Below, one piece after another: positions 9,556 to 17,623 of a DNA stretch of 40,315 nt. The DNA comes from Paracoccaceae bacterium (GTDB taxonomy: Bacteria > Pseudomonadota > Alphaproteobacteria > Rhizobiales > Stappiaceae). The translations under genes were made by a program, and so were the position numbers. The notes under the pieces were generated by a model. The model had not been told where the DNA came from. It made no database searches and worked only from the letters and a program-made list of their open reading frames with translations. Every line of letters begins with the position of its first letter. Position 1 is the stretch's first letter. The stretch is taken from the NCBI GenBank assembly GCA_013373445.1, contig JABXHV010000042.1, positions 1-40,315 of the forward strand. The letters are read 5' to 3'.

Positions 9556-11076
9556 TTAGCCAACCTTGTTGGTTGGCAAGGCGACAAACCGGTTTGATCT
9601 TTCGGTTTCGACGCGCAGCAGAACCGCCTTGCGGCCTTCCTCATCGGCCTTCAACATGGCCTTGACCACATCAGCCGGAGTTTTGACTGCAGTACCACCA
9701 ACTTCGGTGATCCGGTCGCCTGGGCGCAGACCCTTTTCAGCTGCAGCGCTGTCGGGATCAACATCGGCAATCACGACACCTTCACCGCTGACACCGGCCA
9801 CTTTGGCTGTGGTCAGCTCAAGGCCGAGATCGTCCAGGCTGGTTGTGCCGTCTTCGCTCTGGGTCACCGCAGCCATCTGCTGAGGATCTTCGAGCGCGCC
9901 GAGCGTTACGGCGATTTCCTCTTCACCGCCATCACGCCAGACTGTGACGTCGACCTTGCTGTCAGGCGCATAGCCAGCGATCATTTTGGAAAGGGCTTTC
10001 GGATCCTTGATGTCGATACCGTCAACCTTGATGATCGCGTCGCCTGCCTTGAGGCCAGCCTTTTCAGCCGGGCTGCCGTCCTGAGCTTCGGCGACGATTG
10101 CGCCAGCTGCCTTTTTAAGACCGATGCTTTCAGCGATATCGTCGCTTACAGCCTGGATCTGTACGCCGAGCCAACCGCGCTCCACAGAACCGTCTTTCTT
10201 CAGATCGGCAATAATGTCAGTCGCTGTGGATGACGGGATCGCGAAGGCGATGCCGACGTTGCCACCGGATGGGGAGTAGATCGCAGCGTTCACGCCAATC
10301 ACTTCACCCTTCATATTGAAGGCCGGGCCGCCAGAGTTGCCGCGGTTGACCGGTGCATCGATCTGAATGAAGTCGTCGTATGGACCAGCGCCAATATCGC
10401 GTCCACGAGCTGATACGATCCCGGCAGTTACGGTGCCGCCAAGGCCGAACGGGTTACCGACGGCTACGACCCATTCACCAACGCTCGGAGCGTCATCGGA
10501 GAATTTGACGTATGTCAGATCATGATCGGTGTCGACTTTCAAAAGGGCCAGATCGGTGCGTGGATCGGTGCCGATCAGCTTGGCGTCATACTCGTCACCA
10601 TCGCTGTTGATCACGGTGAACTCGCTGCCGTCTTCGACCACGTGGTTGTTGGTGACAAGATAACCGTCTTCGGAGATGAAGAAGCCGGAGCCCTGGGCCG
10701 TTCCGTATTTATGCAGCGGCTTCTGGGATTTGCCAGAGCCCTCTCCGCCGAACCGGCGGAAGAAACGATAGAGCGGGTGATCTTCAGGCAGACCTTCCAG
10801 GAAGTCGTCAGAGCCATTGAAGCTCATGGTGCGGGGCTTGATCTCGCGCTTCACCTGCACGCTCACCACAGCGGGCGAAACCGCCTGAACAACCGGAGAG
10901 AAATCGACAGGACCAGCTGACTTCACAGACACGGGATCCGCCATCGCAAACTGATTGGGTACGATTGTCTGGACAGACAGAACGCCTGCGACGCCAAGGG
11001 CCATCACACCGGCCAGTAGGCGGGCCCGGCGCGAGCGAAGGCGAGTTGATACTTGCTTGACGTTTTCGATTTTCAT
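9556..11076 (-). CDS. degP: Periplasmic Do-type serine protease DegP/HtrA
   Basis: A 506-aa trypsin-fold protease with two PDZ domains that degrades or refolds damaged proteins in the periplasm. An Arg-rich N-terminus leads into a hydrophobic export segment (about 20-45). The catalytic triad is visible: H145 (VTNNHVVEDG), D175 (RTDLALLK) and S248 (VNRGNSGGPAFN). PDZ1 spans about 291-385 and PDZ2 about 405-495, giving the DegP/DegQ rather than the DegS layout. It lies upstream of a two-component pair but is separated from it by a strong terminator. The 5' region (11077-11268) holds two inverted repeats that may be involved in control. In other Rhizobiales degP is said to follow ccmH directly; here a GST gene and a DUF2336 gene lie between (from memory of family context). 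Confidence 0.93.
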   Translation of the reverse strand: MKIENVKQVSTRLRSRRARLLAGVMALGVAGVLSVQTIVPNQFAMADPVSVKSAGPVDFSPVVQAVSPAVVSVQVKREIKPRTMSFNGSDDFLEGLPEDHPLYRFFRRFGGEGSGKSQKPLHKYGTAQGSGFFISEDGYLVTNNHVVEDGSEFTVINSDGDEYDAKLIGTDPRTDLALLKVDTDHDLTYVKFSDDAPSVGEWVVAVGNPFGLGGTVTAGIVSARGRDIGAGPYDDFIQIDAPVNRGNSGGPAFNMKGEVIGVNAAIYSPSGGNVGIAFAIPSSTATDIIADLKKDGSVERGWLGVQIQAVSDDIAESIGLKKAAGAIVAEAQDGSPAEKAGLKAGDAIIKVDGIDIKDPKALSKMIAGYAPDSKVDVTVWRDGGEEEIAVTLGALEDPQQMAAVTQSEDGTTSLDDLGLELTTAKVAGVSGEGVVIADVDPDSAAAEKGLRPGDRITEVGGTAVKTPADVVKAMLKADEEGRKAVLLRVETERSNRFVALPTNKVG

Positions 11077-11117
11077 TTCACGTTCTCCAGTGGTTCGAAA
11101 CCAGGTTGGTCAGAAAG

Positions 11118-11152
11118 GCAATGAAGCGCTTGCGGGGAGAAGGCTTCATTGC
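11118..11152. promoter_or_regulatory. Perfect inverted repeat in the degP 5' region
   Basis: Arms GCAATGAAGC (11118-11127) and GCTTCATTGC (11143-11152) match without error across a 15-nt spacer, 42 bases upstream of the degP ATG. It could be an operator or a stable 5'-UTR hairpin. A second site, the 12-bp palindrome ACAGGCGCCTGT, sits at 11184-11195. Function is not evident from sequence. Confidence 0.4.
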
Positions 11153-11183
11153 TGATACCGGAGACTATGGGGTGCGCAACCTT

Positions 11184-11195
11184 ACAGGCGCCTGT
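11184..11195. promoter_or_regulatory. 12-bp palindrome upstream of degP
   Basis: ACAGGCGCCTGT is a perfect palindrome about 110 bases upstream of the degP start and 73 bases beyond the 3' end of the GST gene. It may be a binding site for a dimeric regulator; no known consensus is recognised. Confidence 0.25.
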
Positions 11196-11268
11196 CTGAA
11201 GGATTAAGCTTTAGTAATGTTGGCCTTGCGGGAAAAAGCGAGGCCCTTTTATGAAGGGGTTCGCGCGC

Positions 11269-11940
11269 TCAATCGGCTGCAAACACGACAGGCGTATCCC
11301 CTGCCTGCCATTTGACAAACTTCGGCATGATCGCAGCAAACCGCTCGCTGGTTTCGAAGGTGCGCAGACGTGCCGACAGATTCGGCCAGGGTTCGGCATT
11401 GAACCAGTCGCGATCAACGTTCGCGAATTGGCGCAAGAACGGCAAAAACGCGTAATCGGCAAGACTGGCCCTGTTTCCAAACAACCAGGGAGTGCGCGCC
11501 AACCGTGCCTCCAGCTCCATCAAGATCGCGGCAGCCGCACTGCGCTCCTCGGTCGTGGAGGCGTCTGGGTAACGCGTGTCATACTTATAGCGATCAAGAT
11601 GGCGCTTGAAGTCACCATCAAGACGACCGATCAACGCCAGCATCTCATCGCGTGAGCCTTCATCTGGTTTCAGCCAGTTTTCCGGGTCTGATTGCTCCAG
11701 CGCCCACAGCATGATGTCGAGACTTTCATCAATCACCGTACCGTCGCCTGTCATCAAACAGGGGACTGTCCCGCTGGGGCTGGTTTGAAGGAACTCAGGG
11801 GCCTTGTCGCGCAGCAAAATCTCCCTTAATTCAACAGCCGCACTGCTGGAAAGAAGAGCCAAACGCGCGCGCATCGCATACGGGCAGCGCCGAAATGAAT
11901 AGAAAACTGGAAGACTGGACATAAAATGTGTGTCCGACAT
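11269..11940 (-). CDS. Glutathione S-transferase family protein
   Basis: A 223-aa protein of the cytoplasmic GST fold. The N-terminal thioredoxin-like domain carries SFRRCPYAMRARLAL, with C19 in the position of the glutaredoxin-type active-site Cys of omega/beta-like GSTs. It also has GTVPCLMTGDGTVIDESLDI, the cis-Pro and acidic Glu-Ser motif that binds the gamma-glutamyl part of glutathione. The all-helical C-terminal domain includes LADYAFLPFLRQFANVD. I chose ATG 11940; ATG 11922 is equally possible, as neither has a clear SD, and a TTG at 11976 also keeps the frame open. The substrate is unknown; such proteins often act as thiol transferases or dehalogenase-like enzymes. Confidence 0.85.
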   Translation of the reverse strand: MSDTHFMSSLPVFYSFRRCPYAMRARLALLSSSAAVELREILLRDKAPEFLQTSPSGTVPCLMTGDGTVIDESLDIMLWALEQSDPENWLKPDEGSRDEMLALIGRLDGDFKRHLDRYKYDTRYPDASTTEERSAAAAILMELEARLARTPWLFGNRASLADYAFLPFLRQFANVDRDWFNAEPWPNLSARLRTFETSERFAAIMPKFVKWQAGDTPVVFAAD

Positions 11941-12115
11941 CACTTGCACAAGGTCAAGATAGATTTTCGCGTACAAAGTTCACTAAGCCAACGAAAAACC
12001 TTGCTCTTTTCAACATAGAGTAGAAGTAAAACAACGACATCTCCTAACGTTACGTATATTGACGAAAGATGCAATTTTTCAGTGAAAATACTGACCCCAG
12101 CAAAGTTATTTACCG

Positions 12116-12127
12116 TAGGTATACCTA
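12116..12127. promoter_or_regulatory. Palindrome TAGGTATACCTA upstream of the DUF2336 gene
   Basis: A perfect 12-bp palindrome lies directly before a TTGACT hexamer (12128-12133), about 50 bases upstream of the DUF2336 start. A good -10 match at the right spacing is not seen, so promoter assignment is weak. The 236-base AT-rich region 11941-12176 between the divergent GST and DUF2336 genes must hold both promoters. Confidence 0.3.
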
Positions 12128-12176
12128 TTGACTGTATTGTTTCGCCAATAAGTAAAGGCACGGATAGGTCTGGGGT

Positions 12177-13175
12177 ATGATTGAAGAGCTCGTAAAGCTC
12201 ACAAAGTCGATTTCGTCATCAAAACAGGAACGCCTGGTTGATCACGTAACGAAGTTGTTTGTACCGCTCCACGCCAGCAAGAAAAAGCTGGAAATGGAGG
12301 CCTTCAACTCGCTCTTGAGCGGGGTCTTTGACGATGTGAGCCGTGGCTCTCGCCAGATCATTGCGGATCGTCTCGGCGCGCGGGAGTTCACTTCCGCGGA
12401 TCTCGCCATGAAAGTGGCGATGGATGACGACATTCAAATCGCGCGTCCCGCACTCGAGAAGTCGCCTGTCCTGACACACGCACAGCTGATGAAGATCGCC
12501 AAGGTCAAGGGTCAGGATCATCTGATGGCGTTGACCAAACGCGATCACATCGACCCCAAACTTGCAAAGCTCATCTTGAAGCGCGGCGGTAAGAACGTGC
12601 GCGAGTCGCTGGCGCAAAATGTCGGCGCGGAAATCTCACAAGAAGATTTCCAGATGATCGTGAAAGACTTGCCGAACCAGCTTGGTGACAAAATACGCCA
12701 TTTGCGCAAATCCAACCAACAGCTTGTCCAGGAACTGTTCAACGACACGGCTGGCAAAATGTCAGGCCCCGAGCTGGAGCCTGGAAAAGGAAAAATACCG
12801 CTCAAACAATGGTTCAGCGGTATTCGTGGCGGTCATATTTCCATCGAAAAAGCCATCTCCCAGCTTTGCATGGAAAAGAACCTTTATGATGTTGCCGCGC
12901 TTTTGTCTGTCGCGTCCGGCATTGACCAGAAGTACATGAACAGTCTGATCATTCGCTATGATTCCACGGGCATCGCGATTGTCTGCCGTGCCATCGGCAT
13001 CCCGGACATGGACTATTCATCCATCTGCAAGGCACGTTGCCATCACCTGAAGTTCCCGGTGTCCACCGGCAACAAATGGTTGACCAACTATCACGTGCTC
13101 GATCCGCTGGACGCCAAGCGCTTCCTCGGACTTATGAAGCTGAAGCTCCGCACAATGGCCGAAAAGGCCGCCTAG
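12177..13175 (+). CDS. DUF2336 domain protein
   Basis: A 332-aa cytoplasmic, helix-rich protein without membrane segments. The N-terminal two thirds resemble the alphaproteobacterial DUF2336 family: repeated short helical motifs such as SRQIIADRLGAREFTSADLAMKV and RPALEKSPVLTHAQLMKIA, with a HEAT-like rhythm. The last 100 residues end in a basic segment. The biochemical role of DUF2336 is not known to me. ATG 12177 follows GGTCTGGGGT. It faces the ccm genes tail to tail, and its stop codon lies inside the same CTAG tetramer that supplies the ccmH stop. It stands alone as a unit. Confidence 0.75.
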   Translation: MIEELVKLTKSISSSKQERLVDHVTKLFVPLHASKKKLEMEAFNSLLSGVFDDVSRGSRQIIADRLGAREFTSADLAMKVAMDDDIQIARPALEKSPVLTHAQLMKIAKVKGQDHLMALTKRDHIDPKLAKLILKRGGKNVRESLAQNVGAEISQEDFQMIVKDLPNQLGDKIRHLRKSNQQLVQELFNDTAGKMSGPELEPGKGKIPLKQWFSGIRGGHISIEKAISQLCMEKNLYDVAALLSVASGIDQKYMNSLIIRYDSTGIAIVCRAIGIPDMDYSSICKARCHHLKFPVSTGNKWLTNYHVLDPLDAKRFLGLMKLKLRTMAEKAA

Positions 13176-13705
13176 TCGCCCGGTTTTCCAGGGTGATAAG
13201 TGTCGTCGCCGCCTTGGGCATCAAGCAGGCGTTCCAGTCGCTCCTGTTCGGCCGCAGTCAGCTCGAATTGATGATCGCCCTCCTCGGCCTCGCGTCGACG
13301 CGCTCCCATTGAGCGATAGGCCAGATAACCTCCGAGCACGAGCGCCAGTGGAATGGTCGCCCACAACAATGCGGTGTGCCAGGCAAATCTCGGCTCGAGC
13401 AGGACGAACTCGCCATAGCGCGAGACAATGTAATTCAGAACATCCGCGTCACTGTCACCGTCCACGAGGCGCTCACGCACCAGAATGCGCAAATCCTTGG
13501 CCAAAGGCGCATCACTGTCATCGATGGACTGGTTCTGACACACCATGCAGCGCAGCTTGGCAGACAGTTCTCTGGCCCGCTGCTCCAAAACCGGATCCGG
13601 CAGGATCTCGTCGGGCGTCAGGGCTTTGGCGGGAAGCAGTCCCGTCAACATAACAAACAGAAGAGCGGCGCAAAGCCCAATTGCGGATCGACCACGCACG
13701 TTCAT
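13172..13705 (-). CDS. ccmH: Cytochrome c maturation protein CcmH (CycL)
   Basis: A 177-aa periplasmic, membrane-anchored thiol-disulfide protein of the haem-ligation complex; it keeps the apocytochrome CXXCH cysteines reduced. Visible are a signal peptide (residues 1-27, ending LLPAKA), the active motif LRCMVCQNQS with C53 and C56, the conserved DLRILVRERLVDGDSDADVL and YGEFVLLEPRF, and a C-terminal membrane helix (about 117-138). The true start is ATG 13705, which overlaps the ccmF stop as ATGA; a longer frame to 13867 runs inside ccmF and is rejected. It is the last gene of the ccmI-E-F-H operon and shares a CTAG double stop with the convergent DUF2336 gene. Confidence 0.95.
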   Translation of the reverse strand: MNVRGRSAIGLCAALLFVMLTGLLPAKALTPDEILPDPVLEQRARELSAKLRCMVCQNQSIDDSDAPLAKDLRILVRERLVDGDSDADVLNYIVSRYGEFVLLEPRFAWHTALLWATIPLALVLGGYLAYRSMGARRREAEEGDHQFELTAAEQERLERLLDAQGGDDTYHPGKPGD

Positions 13706-15732
13706 GAACCTGCCCCAGTCGATGTGCCGGCTCCGGATGTGCTGGTGCCCGCAGTTCCCGAGCTGGACGTCTGCCGCCTGCGCGAGGGCGTCGGCGCGCC
13801 AACCCGCAGCCGGCGATCCATGATCGACAATCCGCCGCCGATCGCCATGACCACACAGCCAAGCCAAATCAGCAACACCAGGGGCTTGAAGTAAGCCCTG
13901 ATATCCAGGCTGCCATCCTGGTGAATTTCACCCAGAGCCAGATAGAGCTGTGAAACGCCACTGGTCATGATCCCGGCTTCGGTCGTCGGCATCCGGCTGG
14001 CTTCATAAACCCGTTTGGAGGGTGTCATTGTACCGGCGACGACACCGGCCTTGCGCACTGTGAAGCGACCGATATCTTCAATGTAATTTGGCCCTGTTGC
14101 GGGCGACAAACCGTCAAAGGTCACCTGATAGGACCCCACGTCGACGGACTGTCCGGGCTTCATTGTCAGGACCACTTCGGTCTGAAATGCGGTTGCCGAT
14201 ACGATGCCCAAGACCGTAACACCGACGCCGAAGTGGGCGACAGCTGTCCCCCAGGCAGACCCGGGAAGCCCGACAATGCGTCTGATGCCCTTGAGGGGAC
14301 CAACGGATGAAAATTTGCCGCGCGACCATAGCTCGGACACCGAGCCGGCCATCACCCAGACAGCAAGCCCCACTCCAAGCGCTGCCAGAATATTGTCAGC
14401 GCCCCACGACCACAGCATGACCAGGGCAAGGACGAGCGCCAGGGCCATGGCGGCATAGAGCCGCTGCGCAACGGCCAAAAGGTCGCCGCGCTTCCAGGCC
14501 ATCGACTGACCAAAGGGAATAACGAGCAGCAACGGCACCATCAAGGGGCCGAACGTCAGATTGAAGAACGGTGCACCAACGGAAATCTTAGTCCCGTCAA
14601 ATGCATCAAGCGCCAGCGGATACAGCGTTCCGACAAAGACCGATGCAGTGGCTGCGGTCAGAAAGAGGTTGTTGAAGACCAGCGCGCCTTCGCGGCTGAT
14701 GGGCGCAAAAATACCGCCCTGTTTCAGGAGCGGTGCGCGCCAGGCAAACAGGCTGAGCGAACCACCAATGAAAAGGCACAAGAGGACGAGGATGAACACG
14801 CCCCGCTGTGGATCCGTGGCAAAGGCATGAACGCTGGTCAAAACGCCCGAGCGCACCAGGAAGGTGCCCAGCATTGACAAGGAGAACGTGATGATCGCCA
14901 GCAGAACTGTCCAGACCTTCAACGCGTCGCGCTTTTCCATCACCAACGCAGAGTGCAGCAATGCTGTTCCCGAGAGCCACGGCATAAGGGAGGCATTTTC
15001 GACAGGATCCCAGAACCACCAGCCACCCCATCCCAGCTCATAGTAGGCCCAGTAGGAGCCCATCGAGATGCCAAGAGTGAGAAACACCCAGGCAAGCAGG
15101 GTCCATGGCCGCACCCATCGGGCCCAGGCAGCATCGAGACGCCCGAGGATCAAGGCGGCAACGGCGAAGGAAAAGGTGATCGAGAAGCCGACATAGCCGA
15201 TGTAAAGAAGGGGCGGATGGATCGCCAGCCCAATGTCCTGCAAGATCGGGTTCAGACCATTGCCTTCAATGGGCGCGGGCAGCTGGCGTTCAAAGGGATT
15301 GGAAGTTGCCAGAATGAAGAGCAGGAAACCGGACACGACCCAGGCCTGCACAGCCAGCGTTGCCGCGCGCAATGGAGCTGGCAAATTGGAGCCGAATGCC
15401 CCGACAAGCGCGCCGAAAAACACCAGGATCAGGACCCAGAGCAGGACAGACCCTTCATGATTCCCCCACACCCCCGAGATCTTGTAGATCAGAGGTTTTT
15501 GGGAGAAGGAATTCTGCACCACATTGGCGACAGAGAAATCCGAAACCAGATAGGAATAGGTCAAGGCGGCAAAGGACAGCCCCACCATCAGGAACATGTG
15601 AATGGACACCGGCCGGGCGATCGCCATCAGGCGCGCGTCCCGTTTCACAGCCCCCAGCATCGGCAAAACCGACTGCACCAGCGCCATGACAAACGCCAGG
15701 ATCAGTGCGAAATGTCCAAGCTCCGCAATCAT
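13702..15732 (-). CDS. ccmF: Haem lyase subunit CcmF (CycK)
   Basis: A 676-aa polytopic inner-membrane protein, the core of the system I cytochrome c haem lyase. It takes haem from holo-CcmE and ligates it to apocytochrome with CcmH and CcmI. The tryptophan-rich WWD motif (LGWGGWWFWDPVENASLMPW) is at about 233-252, and conserved segments VWGNHEGSVLLW and LAIHPPLLYIGYVGFS carry His residues of the haem site. At least twelve hydrophobic segments are visible. The C-terminal tail from about 648 is an unusual Ser/Thr/Gly-rich low-complexity stretch. Its stop overlaps the ccmH start by 4 bases. The gap to ccmE is 59 bases with no notable structure. Confidence 0.96.
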   Translation of the reverse strand: MIAELGHFALILAFVMALVQSVLPMLGAVKRDARLMAIARPVSIHMFLMVGLSFAALTYSYLVSDFSVANVVQNSFSQKPLIYKISGVWGNHEGSVLLWVLILVFFGALVGAFGSNLPAPLRAATLAVQAWVVSGFLLFILATSNPFERQLPAPIEGNGLNPILQDIGLAIHPPLLYIGYVGFSITFSFAVAALILGRLDAAWARWVRPWTLLAWVFLTLGISMGSYWAYYELGWGGWWFWDPVENASLMPWLSGTALLHSALVMEKRDALKVWTVLLAIITFSLSMLGTFLVRSGVLTSVHAFATDPQRGVFILVLLCLFIGGSLSLFAWRAPLLKQGGIFAPISREGALVFNNLFLTAATASVFVGTLYPLALDAFDGTKISVGAPFFNLTFGPLMVPLLLVIPFGQSMAWKRGDLLAVAQRLYAAMALALVLALVMLWSWGADNILAALGVGLAVWVMAGSVSELWSRGKFSSVGPLKGIRRIVGLPGSAWGTAVAHFGVGVTVLGIVSATAFQTEVVLTMKPGQSVDVGSYQVTFDGLSPATGPNYIEDIGRFTVRKAGVVAGTMTPSKRVYEASRMPTTEAGIMTSGVSQLYLALGEIHQDGSLDIRAYFKPLVLLIWLGCVVMAIGGGLSIMDRRLRVGAPTPSRRRQTSSSGTAGTSTSGAGTSTGAGS

Positions 15733-15791
15733 GCGACCAACCGGCTTGTGTCTCGTATGCTCATGGTGTGCTCTGTCTTCATGGGCGCAGC

Positions 15792-16229
15792 CTATTCATT
15801 TCCCTTCCAGACACCCTGTTTCTTCAAGGTCTCGGCGACTTCCTTGGGCATGTAGTTTTCATCGTGCTTTGCAAGGATCGTATCGGCATTGAATGCCCGG
15901 GCACCGATCAACTCCCCTTCCGCGATGACGCCCTGCCCTTCACGAAACAGATCCGGCAAAATGCCCTGATAGGTCACAGCAACAGTATTGGCACCATCCG
16001 TGACCTTAAAGGCCACACGAGAGTCTTCAAAGCGCTCCAGAGAGCCTTCCTCAACAAGACCACCAAGACGCATGCGCTGGCCCAGTGGCAGGTCCTTTTC
16101 GACAATGTCCGTCGGTCCCTGAAAGAAGACAATCTGATCATTGAGGGCGGCCAATATAAGACCCACTGCCAGAACCAGTACGGCTCCGACGCTGCCAATG
16201 GTGATCAAACGGCGCTGTTTTCTCGTCAT
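15792..16229 (-). CDS. ccmE: Haem chaperone CcmE (CycJ)
   Basis: A 145-aa periplasmic haem chaperone anchored by one N-terminal membrane helix (about 9-28). It binds haem covalently through a histidine and hands it to CcmF. The motif AKHDENYMP contains the haem-binding H122 and the axial Y126, and the OB-fold core includes [11 protein letters not shown] and [21 protein letters not shown]. Length and motifs are fully typical. It is the second gene of the operon. The 87-base spacer from ccmI contains two perfect palindromes. Confidence 0.96.
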   Translation of the reverse strand: MTRKQRRLITIGSVGAVLVLAVGLILAALNDQIVFFQGPTDIVEKDLPLGQRMRLGGLVEEGSLERFEDSRVAFKVTDGANTVAVTYQGILPDLFREGQGVIAEGELIGARAFNADTILAKHDENYMPKEVAETLKKQGVWKGNE

Positions 16230-16237
16230 GTCCCCTC

Positions 16238-16255
16238 ATCTGCTCGCGAGCAGAT
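16238..16255. promoter_or_regulatory. 18-bp perfect palindrome upstream of ccmE
   Basis: ATCTGCTCGCGAGCAGAT is a perfect 18-bp palindrome 8 bases upstream of the ccmE ATG, where the SD would be expected. In RNA it could fold as a 6-bp stem with a 6-nt TCGCGA loop. It may be an operator, a processing site or a translational control element. Confidence 0.4.
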
Positions 16256-16286
16256 CACTCTCCCCAAGATCGACGTTGTTTGCCTC

Positions 16287-16300
16287 GCCAGCATGCTGGC
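16287..16300. promoter_or_regulatory. 14-bp perfect palindrome downstream of ccmI
   Basis: GCCAGCATGCTGGC is a perfect 14-bp palindrome, 17 bases past the ccmI stop in the same 87-base spacer as the 18-bp palindrome. No T-run follows, so it is not a typical terminator. It may protect or process the polycistronic message. Confidence 0.35.
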
Positions 16301-16316
16301 TCCTCCCGGCCTTCAG

Positions 16317-17462
16317 CTATTGCGATACCGATAGCCCAAGCTCCCGGCCCAGAGCCTCAAGCTGTGCAATGGCTGTACTCTCGTCCTTAAAGCTGTTTTT
16401 GGCTTTTTCCAAGGCGGCTTGCGCATCCTCAGGCCTTTTCAAAACCACATAGGCGCGGATCAGACGGGTCCATTCCTGAAGCCCCCCACCCTCGGTGGTG
16501 AGGCGCTCCGACAGGCCCGCAACCATGCCTTCAATCATTGCCGCACGATCCGCTTCAGTCATGTTGGATGCCGCAGACACGTCGGCGGCCGTCGGCCCCG
16601 GCGCATCGGTGGCCAATTCACCGCCCTGAAGTTCCGCCAATCGTGTTCTGGCAACCTCAACCCATCCAGCGCCTTCTTGCGCATCCTCAAGGAGGCGCCG
16701 CCATGCGGTGCGCGCTTCTTCCACCCGGCCTTCCTGGGTCAGCGCTTCTGCAAGGTAAAACCGTGGCTTCACGGCCTCGGGATCGAGGCGATTGGCGCGC
16801 TCAAAGGCCGCGCGTGCCTCGTCATTCACAATGCCCTGATCAATCGCGAGCAGCGCTTCTCCATAACCGATCTCACGCTGATAGGTCGAGCCCAGCAGCG
16901 AGGCCGCCTTGGCATAGGCTGTTGCGGCACGCGCCGGATCTGCGATGCGCATATAGACTGGCGCGAGAATGTCCCACCCCTGCCCGTCATTTGGATTATC
17001 TGCCAGATGTTGCTCGACGCGCGCAATCAGCACATCAAGGCTCTGATCCTGCGAGGGCACATTCAAACGCGCTTGCAAGGGCTGGTCTTCAGCACCCGGC
17101 ACACCCAAAAACAGATAGAGCACAATGGAGGCAACAGGAATAAACAGCAATGCGGCACCCTGGATCAGCGCCGTAGCGTAACGCGACATGCCTTTGTTCG
17201 CGGAAGACCTGCTTTTCAGCAGCTCGTCGACACCCAAAAGCCGACGTGCGATCTCGATACGGGCTTCGCCAGCGGTTTCAGGTTCGATCAACCCGCGCGC
17301 AAGATCTCGATCCAGCTCGTCAATCTGATCCTTGTAAACGGCCATATCAGCGGAGAGACTGTCCTCGGCTGCAAAGTCGGCACGTCTGGCACGCTGTGCG
17401 GGGATCAAAATCACGAGGGCTGCACCAACAGCCAAAAGGGACGCCACAAACCAGAAAATCAT
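16317..17462 (-). CDS. ccmI: Cytochrome c maturation protein CcmI (CycH)
   Basis: A 381-aa membrane protein that presents apocytochrome c to the CcmF-CcmH complex. The N-terminal helix (1-18, MIFWFVASLLAVGAALVI) and a second helix (about 98-118) flank a cytoplasmic coiled-coil-like loop containing KDQIDELDRDLARGLI, the conserved CcmI signature. The periplasmic part carries TPR-like repeats, for example NPNDGQGWDILAPVYMRIAD and LDPEAVKPRFYLAEALTQEG. It is the first gene of the ccm operon. A TATAGT hexamer ends 6 bases before the ATG, which suggests a leaderless transcript. Confidence 0.93.
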   Translation of the reverse strand: MIFWFVASLLAVGAALVILIPAQRARRADFAAEDSLSADMAVYKDQIDELDRDLARGLIEPETAGEARIEIARRLLGVDELLKSRSSANKGMSRYATALIQGAALLFIPVASIVLYLFLGVPGAEDQPLQARLNVPSQDQSLDVLIARVEQHLADNPNDGQGWDILAPVYMRIADPARAATAYAKAASLLGSTYQREIGYGEALLAIDQGIVNDEARAAFERANRLDPEAVKPRFYLAEALTQEGRVEEARTAWRRLLEDAQEGAGWVEVARTRLAELQGGELATDAPGPTAADVSAASNMTEADRAAMIEGMVAGLSERLTTEGGGLQEWTRLIRAYVVLKRPEDAQAALEKAKNSFKDESTAIAQLEALGRELGLSVSQ

Positions 17463-17468
17463 GGTCTG

Positions 17469-17499
17469 ACTATAGACACGCTTGAAGACTGTGGTGCAA
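17469..17499 (-). promoter_or_regulatory. Candidate ccmI promoter
   Basis: Read leftward, TTGCAC (17499-17494) and TATAGT (17474-17469) are 19 bases apart, and the -10 ends 6 bases before the ccmI ATG. This would place the transcription start at or next to the A of the start codon. Spacing is longer than ideal, so confidence is low. The remaining gap to the upstream gene (17500-17623) shows a small hairpin, TTCCCG/CGGGAA (17596-17611), without a T-run. Confidence 0.35.
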
Positions 17500-17623
17500 G
17501 CACACGCGACATCACATTCACGAAAATTCGCTTGCTTCCCAGCCCTTTCGGAAAATGGTCAGCGCTTTGGCGCCGGTGTTTGCTTTATTGAGGCATTCCC
17601 GCTTCCGGGAACTTGCAGGAGTG

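Noticed and set aside
14953-15855. 300-aa rightward frame antisense to ccmF
   Set aside because: Low-complexity, His/Gln/Arg-rich product typical of shadow translation over a membrane protein gene.
16419-17591. 390-aa rightward frame antisense to ccmI
   Set aside because: It lies over a certain ccmI and lacks any recognisable domain or start signal.
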